A stretch of DNA of 15,298 nt from Candidatus Peribacteraceae bacterium (GTDB lineage: Bacteria > Patescibacteriota > Gracilibacteria > Peribacterales > Peribacteraceae). Position numbers and translations under genes: made by a program. The stretch spans positions 1-15,298 of the forward strand of contig JABFSS010000082.1 in assembly GCA_013140485.1 (NCBI GenBank), written 5' to 3'. The notes beneath the pieces were generated by a model. It made no database searches. It had not been told where the DNA came from and saw only the letters and a list, made by a program, of their open reading frames with translations. Positions 1 through 6,596 of the stretch are shown here, piece by piece (the first letter of the stretch is position 1; every line of letters begins with the position of its first letter).

Positions 1-363
1 GTAGACATCGATCCTCTCACCTACGGCTCCTGCGGCAATGCCGCTTGTTCAGGAATGTGTTACGCATGTCCAGGAGGCAGCTCAGGTTCCTCCAGCAGCG
101 GCGGATCAAGTGCATCGGGCGGCAGCAATTCATCCGGAGGACAGAACAGTTCCGGCGGTTCGGGCACTCCTTCTTGCAGCGGGACGACAGTCATATGTTC
201 ACGCGGTCAGCCCACGTGTTCGGGAACGCTTCCGGGAACGCCATGGAATGGCGCCGCTCGGGGATACGCGTGTTTGCGTTCTGCCTCGGCGGGCGGGGCG
301 TACGTTCCCGTGTGCCTGATTGGAATTGGCAATGGAGTCGTCGGCTATCCAACCTGCCTCTAG
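1..363 (+). CDS. 3' end of a cysteine-rich secreted protein (gene A, partial)
   Basis: The reading frame is open from the first base of the window and stops with TAG at 361-363, so only the last 120 codons of the gene are present. The visible part begins with a Cys cluster (about residues 11-23 of the fragment), then a Gly/Ser/Asn-rich linker of roughly 30 residues, then a Cys-containing C-terminal domain (six Cys) ending in PTCL. I do not recognise a family. The Gly/Ser linker joining Cys-rich blocks resembles the Ser linkers in genes B, C and E, so it is probably another exported surface protein; no sorting signal or C-terminal membrane segment is present. Two other plus frames are also open across this stretch, but only this one gives a linker and Cys composition like its neighbours. 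The stop is 6 nt before the ATG of gene B, suggesting one operon. The function is unknown. Confidence 0.75.
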   Translation, partial: VDIDPLTYGSCGNAACSGMCYACPGGSSGSSSSGGSSASGGSNSSGGQNSSGGSGTPSCSGTTVICSRGQPTCSGTLPGTPWNGAARGYACLRSASAGGAYVPVCLIGIGNGVVGYPTCL

Positions 364-369
364 TTTTTC

Positions 370-3300
370 ATGCGTCTTTCCCGCTTCCTCACCGGCTTTC
401 TCCTCGGAGCGCCCCTCGCGCTCACGCTCATCGTGGCGATGTTGCTGGTGCAGTTGAACCCGGGAATATTTCGCGCGCAGGTGGGGGGGGATATCGGAGG
501 ATGTATGCCCATCATCACGGAGTATTCCGTCCCCACGGCGAATAGTTTTCTCTACAATATCGCCAATGGTCCCGATGGCAATGTCTGGTTCACGGAGACG
601 CAAGGACAGAAGGTCGGCAGGGTCACTCCGTCGGGAGACGTAAAGGAATTTTCTCTTCACCATCAAGTCTCCGCGCCAAACGGGATCACTGTGGGGGGGG
701 ACGAGAATCTCTGGTTCGCCGAAGTCGGAGCGAACGCCATCGGGATGATCACTCCCTCGGGAACCGTCACCGATTTTCCTATTCCTTCAAACAGCGTTCC
801 CTACGAAGTTGCCAAGGGTCCGGATGACAACGTGTGGTTCACGGTGAGGGGGGATGTTGGGAAGATCGGTAGGATTACCCCTTTGGGAGTCATCAAGGAG
901 TTTCCCCTTCCGTCGATCAGCGGCGTTTCTGCTCAGCCGAGGGAGATCGCCGTTGGTCCGGATGACAAGCTCTGGTTCAGTTCCGCCTATGGAATTGGCA
1001 GAATCACGACGCAGGGAATGATAACTGATGGGTACATCAATTTTTCTCAAGCAGGCGAAGTGAATGGCATCACGCGCGGTTCCGACGGCAGCATGTGGGT
1101 GACCCTTATCAATAACGACTGGCTGATGCGGATCGCGCCGGATGGTACGATCACGGAGATCAATTTGGCCGATCTGATCAACCAGAACGGCGTCGGTTTT
1201 CATGTCTCCGCCTCCACGATCGGTCCCGACGGCAATGTCTGGCTGGCAGGGGGCAGCGGCAACAGCTTTGCTCTTGGCAGATACGAGGTATCGACAGGGA
1301 ATTTCGACACGATGCCCGTCACCGTCGCAATGATGCGATTGATCGCGGGAGACGACGGCAATCTCTGGTTTGCCACCGGCAACAGCGTCGGCAAGATCGC
1401 GTTGTGCGAGGGAAGTTCCGGCGGCGGAAACGAAGACGGCGGAATCTGCACCGATGGAGTCGATAACGACGACGACGAAAAAACCGACTGGATGCGCACG
1501 GATGGATCCGCCACTGTCGGCAACGATCTGGTGCACAGCGTGGCCGTCGATTCCACCGCCGGATACGCCTATGTCGGCAGCAGCGGTCAGATCGATAAAG
1601 TGCGTCTCTCCGATATGACCGTCGTCGGCACACTCCCGGGAGCCGACTCTTCCTGGTTCAAGATCGCTGCGATCGATGTCCCCGGCGGATTCGCGTACTT
1701 CACGACGACCGATTACTCCGCCGCGTCGCCCGCGCGCGTGATCAAACTCCGCCTCAGTGATTTCACGATCGCCGGCAGCCAGATACTCTCGGACGTTCTA
1801 GTCACGACATCTTCCGCGATCGATCCGACAGCCAACACTCTGTATGTCGTCTCGGGCGGCGGCAAGCTTGTGAAAGTCCGCCTCTCGGATCTTGCCATAA
1901 CGGGAACGCTGGACTTGCAGATGGCCTCGACCGATCCTTCGGCCACCGTCATCGATCCCGCGGGCGGGTACGTGTATGTCGCGGGCAGCCCCATCACGCG
2001 CGTCCGCCTTTCCGATTTTACGCTCGCCGGAACGATGCAGCCACCTACGTCGCGAGGTTTCCATGCCGGCGCAATCGATGTCGACGGCGGGTACGCCTAT
2101 TTTGCGACGGAACAATATCCCGGCGCCATGGTTGCCATTCTCGCGCGGGTGCGCCTCTCCGATTTCGGCCAGGCGTGCGAGTTGCCGCTGGATGCCTGGG
2201 GTCCCCTGAACGGCGAATCGGGGTCGGGTCCTGTTGGGTCTGTCCTGGCGGACAGCGGCAACGGCATGGCCTACCTCGTAACCAGCAAGGCGATCGGAAA
2301 GGTTCGCCTTTCGGACTTCAGCGTGGCGGGAAAACTCGAAACACCGCAGCCGCCGAGTGCTCCCGGCGCAAATTACCGGGTTTTCGGATTCGGTGCTGAG
2401 ATCGATGTGGAGAATGGGAATGCCTATCTTGGCGCCAGGAAGCAGGTGAATGGAGGCAGTCCCGTTAACGAGTTGTGGCGCGTCAACCTGGGCGATTCGC
2501 AATGCATGAATGCGGCGGATGACAACGAAGGCTCGCACGCGTCCGCGGAGCCCGCGTACACCTGCACAAATTTTTCACAGTCGTCTTCCGTCTCGAGCGC
2601 CGGTAGCTGTACGGACGGTGGCTCGCCTTCCGTCACCGAATATCCTCTGAACAAGCCGGCGAGCGGCCCCACCATGATCGCCCGCGGCAGCGACAACGCC
2701 TTGTGGTTTACCGAAAGCCAGAACAATGCCATCGGACGCATCGACGCCAATGGCTCAATCACCGAGTTCCCCATCCAGACGCCGAACAGCAATCCGCACG
2801 GCATCGCCTTGGGGTCGGACGGCAACATGTGGTTTACGGAAATCGTCGGGCAGAAGATCGGCAAGATCACCACTGCAGGTGCCATCACCGAATACGCTCT
2901 TGATCCGCAGAGCAACCCGACGGAGATCTCCAAGGGGTTGAACAACGACTTGTGGTTCGCGGCTCCGCAGGGAAATTACATCGGACGGATCACGACGGCG
3001 GGCGTCATCACCAAATTCACTCTGCCATCGGGGATGATCGCCCCATCGGGCATTGCCGTCAGTTCCGACGGCATGGTGTGGTTCGTCTTCAATAGCAACG
3101 GCAAGGTCGGGCGACTCGATCCGGCGACGAGCCAGTTCACGGATTTTCCCGCGACAGCAGGGTCGCTCGGCTCGCAGATCGTGGCCGGAGGCGCTGACGC
3201 GTGGTACGGGATACAAGACAAGATCGCCCATGTGACGGCGGCCGGCGCCGTGACGTCGTTCCCGTTCCCGGGCGGCGGCTTGGTCAACGCGCTTACGTTC

Positions 3301-6300
3301 GTACCTCCGAACGGCAACATTTGGTTTGCTGAAACGACGGCCAACAAGATCGGCAGCATGGATACGGCGGGAGGAAACGTCAAAGAGTACTCCATCCCGA
3401 CGTCCAACGGGTTCCCCGTCGGTATTGCTTCTCTCAATGACGGCAGCGTGTGGTTTACCGAACAGATCGGCAACAAGATCGGGCGCATCGGCTGCGCGTT
3501 GTCGGTGTCCTCCTCGAGCGCCGGTTCCACCTGCAGCAACGGCGGATCGCCGGCCATCACCGAGTATGCTTTCTCTCCTCTCCGCGGTGGATTGGGTATC
3601 GCCGCCGGCCCCGACGACAATCTCTGGTTTACAGAGCCTGAAAAAAATCGGGTTTCAAAGATGACCCCGGGCGGTGTGTTCCTGCGAGAGTATGAATTGC
3701 CAGTCGGCAGTGATCCGCATGAAATCATTACCGGTCCCGACGGAAAACTGTGGTTGGCCGAGCATGGCAAGAACCACATCAGCAGCCTCGCTGTGGATGG
3801 CACAGTCCACGATTACATGGTCGGCGGATATCCCGTAGGACTCGCAGTCGGCGCCGACGGAAACATCTGGTACGGCGTGAACAGCCGTGAAAAAATCGCC
3901 AAGATGACCATCCCCGGCTCGATCACGGAGTATCCCACGATCAAGGAGTATTCCATCGGAGGCCAACCGAGGAGTATCGCCGCCGGACCCGACGGGAATA
4001 TCTGGTTTGGACTGGAAGAAAATTCTGTAGGAAAAATCGGCAAGATCACCCCCAATGGCATCGTGAAGAAGTTCGACGCGCCGGCGGGCATTGGCGCAGA
4101 GTCGATTACCGCCGGTCCGGACGGAAATCTTTGGTTTATCCATCATAATAGAGATTTTGTCGGCCGTATCACAACCGACGGCGTCGTTTCGGAGTATCCG
4201 ATTCCGACTCCGGACAGCCATCCTCAATTCATCATCGCCGGCCCCGACGGCAATCTGTGGTTCACGGAGATGAAGGGGAACAAAATCGCCCGGGTAACGA
4301 CAAGCGGCACGATTACGGAATATTCCATTCCCACACCGCAAAGCGGTGCGTACGCAATAACCGCCGGCCCCGACGGTAATATCTGGTTCACGGAACGAGA
4401 AAAATTCGGCAAGGTAACGCTTTGCGCCGTCTCGTCGAGCAGCACGTCGAGCAAGGCTTCCTCCGCGGGTTCTTCCACGTCCGGGACGTCCTCCAGCGCG
4501 CCGGGCCCCGACATCTGTTCGCCGATCTGCGGCGACGGACTCAAAGTCGGTCCCGAAGAATGTGACGACGGCAATACCAAGAACGGTGACGGATGCTCGT
4601 CGGACTGCAGGATCGTCGCGAGCAGTTCGTCCAGGTCGTCGTCCTCTCCGCGCTGCTCCTCGGATGTCTGCAACCCGGGGAAATTCGGCGCCGATTTCTG
4701 TTCCTCACGGGGGCTCGGCTGCCAGCTGGATCCGGGCGGCACCACGTGTTTCACGTGCACCGGAGAGGTCTACTGCAAGGGTGACGAATGCGCCAAGGGC
4801 GGCAGCGCCTGGTGCGCCGGTTTGCCCGCCAAAGAAACCTGCTCGTTCAACGGAACGAGCCCCATTTGCTTCGATTGTCGCAAGGGCGGTTCGTCGTCGA
4901 GCGCCCCCCGGTGTCCGGCCGATCCGTGCACGCCGGATGCCAAGAACTTCTGCGCGCAGCAGAGCCGCACATGCGTGGCGGACGCCGGCAGCGCCAACTG
5001 CATCCGCTGCGAAGGGGACTACGCGTGCGCCGGCAACGAATGCAACTTGGGGGGCAAAGAATACTGCGCGGGGGTCGACAACAACACCTGCGTTTCCAAC
5101 ACCGCGAGCCAAATCTGCATCGACTGCAAAAAGCTCTGCCTCGGCACGGAGTGTACGAGGTTCGGGGATGAATTCTGCGCGCGTTCCGGCAAATCGTGCA
5201 GCTTCGATCCCACGAGCAACGAATGCATCACGTGCGTGCCCGAGCCGCCCCTCGATTGCACCGGTAAAAATTACTGCAAGGAAGGCGGCGACGGTTATTG
5301 CGCGGAACTCAGCGGCGGCACCTGTTCGCCCGCGCCCGACGGCATCTGCATCTCCTGCAAGCGGCCGGGACAATGCACCGGAACCAATTGGGAGTGCGAA
5401 AACGGCGGCCAGGCGTACTGCTCGGCAGTCAGTAACGGCGTGGATTCCTGCACGCCGAAAGCTGACGGCATCTGCATCGACTGCGGCGGTCCGGACAGCC
5501 CTCCCTACAGTTGTCAGGGCAACGAGTGCCGCAAAGGCGGCGCCAATTACTGCGGCAAGCAGGGGCTCGGATGCAAGAACATTCCCGGCGGCATCTGCAT
5601 CAACTGCGCCCCGGGCGGCTGTACCAGTTCGCTCGAATGCGCCGAGGGCGCGATGTGCGTGAGCGGCAAGTGCGTCCAGTACTGCGGCAACGGCCGGCTC
5701 GATCCCGGCGAGGTCTGCGATCCCTCGTCAGGCGCAGGCGACGGCTGCACCGACACATGCCTCCTCAAGGAAAACCAGCAGTGCACGCACGATACCGATT
5801 GCTCGAGCGTTGCGTGTCGCAAGGGCCTGTTCGTTCCCTGCACGACCGGCGGGCAGTGCCAGAGCAACGACTGCCGCGACGGGGCGTGCACCAACCTCTG
5901 CGGAAACGATAAGATCGATCCGGGAGAGATCTGCGATCCGGGTCTCGCGGGAAGTTCCGATACTTGCACGCGCGACTGTCTGCGCCCGACGGGCGCCGTC
6001 TGCGCCCGCGGCAACGAATGCCAGACCGGTCTCTGCGAAGGCGAGGCGTGCACCGCCTGCGAGAGGAACAGCCAGTGCGGCAGCGGACTGTGCGTTTCGG
6101 GCGGGTGCGTGGATCTCTGCGGCAACGGCAAGCGCGATCCACCGGAGCAGTGTGACGACGGTAACCGCATCACCGGCGACGGTTGCAGCCGCTTCTGTCT
6201 CCGCGAAGCGACGGTCGCCGGAGAATTGCTGCCCATCAGTCTGCTCGGGGATGTGACGCAAGGCGGAGATCTCCAGGGAATAAACGCCGATGAGCAAGCC

Positions 6301-6417
6301 CGAGACATCGCGGGCACGCACGCCGCCGCCGGCGACACCGGCCCGGCCGCGGTCATCGCGATCGCGGGAGGCGCGGCGGCGGGGTGGAGTTATATGAGGA
6401 GACGGCGGAAGAAATAA
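370..6417 (+). CDS. Giant surface protein: four seven-repeat beta-propellers, Cys-rich repeats, C-terminal sorting-like signal (gene B)
   Basis: This 2015-residue exported protein starts with a basic-hydrophobic export signal (residues 1-38). Propellers 1, 3 and 4 (residues 45-346, 747-1042, 1055-1352) each hold seven blades with the GPDGNxWFTE signature of streptogramin B lyase (Vgb)-type propellers. Propeller 2 (about 375-712) is of another type, seven blades with the signature VRLSD. Ser/Gly linkers separate modules. Next come a DUF4215-type motif (1387-1420, CGDG...EECDDGN...GDGCS), eight six-Cys repeats (1429-1746) and three more DUF4215-like motifs starting near 1772, 1844 and 1917. The C-terminus (1988-2015) is DTGP, a small-residue hydrophobic stretch and RRRRKK, like a tripartite wall-anchoring signal. 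The ATG is 6 nt after gene A's stop, with no Shine-Dalgarno. Enzymatic activity is doubtful because no blade keeps the expected Vgb catalytic spacing. The likely role is ligand binding or adhesion at the cell surface (inference). Confidence 0.93.
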   Translation: MRLSRFLTGFLLGAPLALTLIVAMLLVQLNPGIFRAQVGGDIGGCMPIITEYSVPTANSFLYNIANGPDGNVWFTETQGQKVGRVTPSGDVKEFSLHHQVSAPNGITVGGDENLWFAEVGANAIGMITPSGTVTDFPIPSNSVPYEVAKGPDDNVWFTVRGDVGKIGRITPLGVIKEFPLPSISGVSAQPREIAVGPDDKLWFSSAYGIGRITTQGMITDGYINFSQAGEVNGITRGSDGSMWVTLINNDWLMRIAPDGTITEINLADLINQNGVGFHVSASTIGPDGNVWLAGGSGNSFALGRYEVSTGNFDTMPVTVAMMRLIAGDDGNLWFATGNSVGKIALCEGSSGGGNEDGGICTDGVDNDDDEKTDWMRTDGSATVGNDLVHSVAVDSTAGYAYVGSSGQIDKVRLSDMTVVGTLPGADSSWFKIAAIDVPGGFAYFTTTDYSAASPARVIKLRLSDFTIAGSQILSDVLVTTSSAIDPTANTLYVVSGGGKLVKVRLSDLAITGTLDLQMASTDPSATVIDPAGGYVYVAGSPITRVRLSDFTLAGTMQPPTSRGFHAGAIDVDGGYAYFATEQYPGAMVAILARVRLSDFGQACELPLDAWGPLNGESGSGPVGSVLADSGNGMAYLVTSKAIGKVRLSDFSVAGKLETPQPPSAPGANYRVFGFGAEIDVENGNAYLGARKQVNGGSPVNELWRVNLGDSQCMNAADDNEGSHASAEPAYTCTNFSQSSSVSSAGSCTDGGSPSVTEYPLNKPASGPTMIARGSDNALWFTESQNNAIGRIDANGSITEFPIQTPNSNPHGIALGSDGNMWFTEIVGQKIGKITTAGAITEYALDPQSNPTEISKGLNNDLWFAAPQGNYIGRITTAGVITKFTLPSGMIAPSGIAVSSDGMVWFVFNSNGKVGRLDPATSQFTDFPATAGSLGSQIVAGGADAWYGIQDKIAHVTAAGAVTSFPFPGGGLVNALTFVPPNGNIWFAETTANKIGSMDTAGGNVKEYSIPTSNGFPVGIASLNDGSVWFTEQIGNKIGRIGCALSVSSSSAGSTCSNGGSPAITEYAFSPLRGGLGIAAGPDDNLWFTEPEKNRVSKMTPGGVFLREYELPVGSDPHEIITGPDGKLWLAEHGKNHISSLAVDGTVHDYMVGGYPVGLAVGADGNIWYGVNSREKIAKMTIPGSITEYPTIKEYSIGGQPRSIAAGPDGNIWFGLEENSVGKIGKITPNGIVKKFDAPAGIGAESITAGPDGNLWFIHHNRDFVGRITTDGVVSEYPIPTPDSHPQFIIAGPDGNLWFTEMKGNKIARVTTSGTITEYSIPTPQSGAYAITAGPDGNIWFTEREKFGKVTLCAVSSSSTSSKASSAGSSTSGTSSSAPGPDICSPICGDGLKVGPEECDDGNTKNGDGCSSDCRIVASSSSRSSSSPRCSSDVCNPGKFGADFCSSRGLGCQLDPGGTTCFTCTGEVYCKGDECAKGGSAWCAGLPAKETCSFNGTSPICFDCRKGGSSSSAPRCPADPCTPDAKNFCAQQSRTCVADAGSANCIRCEGDYACAGNECNLGGKEYCAGVDNNTCVSNTASQICIDCKKLCLGTECTRFGDEFCARSGKSCSFDPTSNECITCVPEPPLDCTGKNYCKEGGDGYCAELSGGTCSPAPDGICISCKRPGQCTGTNWECENGGQAYCSAVSNGVDSCTPKADGICIDCGGPDSPPYSCQGNECRKGGANYCGKQGLGCKNIPGGICINCAPGGCTSSLECAEGAMCVSGKCVQYCGNGRLDPGEVCDPSSGAGDGCTDTCLLKENQQCTHDTDCSSVACRKGLFVPCTTGGQCQSNDCRDGACTNLCGNDKIDPGEICDPGLAGSSDTCTRDCLRPTGAVCARGNECQTGLCEGEACTACERNSQCGSGLCVSGGCVDLCGNGKRDPPEQCDDGNRITGDGCSRFCLREATVAGELLPISLLGDVTQGGDLQGINADEQARDIAGTHAAAGDTGPAAVIAIAGGAAAGWSYMRRRRKK
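483..490 (+). repeat. G8 homopolymer tract near the 5' end of gene B
   Basis: Eight consecutive G residues lie at codons 38-41 of gene B, just after the export signal. With the second G8 tract at 693-700 it is the longest mononucleotide run I noticed in the window. Slippage here would frameshift nearly the whole protein, so it is a candidate phase-variation site, although sequence from one genome cannot show variation. Confidence 0.9.
693..700 (+). repeat. Second G8 homopolymer tract in gene B
   Basis: Eight consecutive G residues lie at about codons 108-111, in a blade turn reading VGGDENLW where sister blades read xGPDGNLW. The tract therefore replaces the usual, less repetitive codons of the blade motif. 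Confidence 0.9.
4654..5607 (+). repeat. Eight tandem six-cysteine repeats within gene B
   Basis: Residues 1429-1746 of gene B consist of eight repeats of about 32-40 residues. The approximate consensus is C-x(3-5)-C-x(6-8)-[FYW]C-x(6-9)-C-x(6-9)-C-[FI]-x-C; the signature end is ICIDC, ICINC, CFTC or CIRC, and most copies carry a GG or FG pair before the aromatic-Cys. A short Ser/Ala linker splits repeats 2 and 3. Six Cys per unit suggests three disulfides per small knot and a rigid stalk. I do not recognise a named family, and the repeats differ from the DUF4215 motifs on either side. Confidence 0.8.
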
Positions 6418-6446
6418 TCGAAGGGTCGTTCTGAATGTTCTGGAAA

Positions 6447-6569
6447 GATTCCAAAGATTCCGAGGAGTCCAAGGACGAGATGTGCAGGGCACGGTCACGA
6501 TCATTCTTCCCAAATACTTCACTGCTCCTTTGTCGACTGGTCCTTGGAATCTTTGGACTCTTCGGAATC
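6447..6569. repeat. Imperfect 30-bp inverted repeat between genes B and C
   Basis: The left arm is 6447-6476 and the right arm 6540-6569. The left arm and the reverse complement of the right arm agree at 25 of 30 positions by my hand count, with a 63-nt loop. Both arms are built from 9-nt units of the type GATTCCAAA / GGAATCTTT. The element follows the gene B stop by 29 nt and ends 8 nt before the extended -10 box of gene C. No T-tract follows the right arm, so it is not a standard intrinsic terminator. It could block read-through from gene B, act as an operator, or be the remnant of a small mobile repeat. Confidence 0.7.
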
Positions 6570-6577
6570 ATTTCAGG

Positions 6578-6586
6578 TGCTACAAT
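6578..6586 (+). promoter_or_regulatory. Extended -10 promoter for gene C (TGC-TACAAT)
   Basis: TGCTACAAT fits an extended -10 element (TGn-TAnnnT). There is no convincing -35 at the normal distance; TTGGAC at 6553-6558 would need a 22-nt spacer. A start site about 7 nt downstream would fall near 6593, only a few bases before the ATG at 6597, giving an essentially leaderless transcript. The same GCTACANT core precedes genes D and G. Confidence 0.55.
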
Positions 6587-6596
6587 GACTTCCACG

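Noticed and set aside
45..545. Alternative plus-strand frame overlapping genes A and B (166 codons), and another at 38-319
   Set aside because: The composition is Arg/His-rich and unlike neighbours; the frame chosen for gene A has the Cys and Gly/Ser linker pattern, and gene B has its signal peptide in this stretch.
502..4425. Regularly spaced similar DNA segments in gene B suggesting a minisatellite or CRISPR-like array
   Set aside because: Spacing follows about 42 codons per propeller blade, the units vary in sequence and the frame is open throughout; this is a protein repeat.
370..6417. Annotation of gene B as a streptogramin-resistance enzyme
   Set aside because: Only the propeller fold signature is shared; the protein is a secreted multi-domain giant and the catalytic spacing is absent.
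6435..6596. Upstream extension of gene C to ATG 6435
   Set aside because: These codons fall in the inverted repeat and the -10 box; the export signal starts properly from ATG 6597, with 6585 as the only close alternative.
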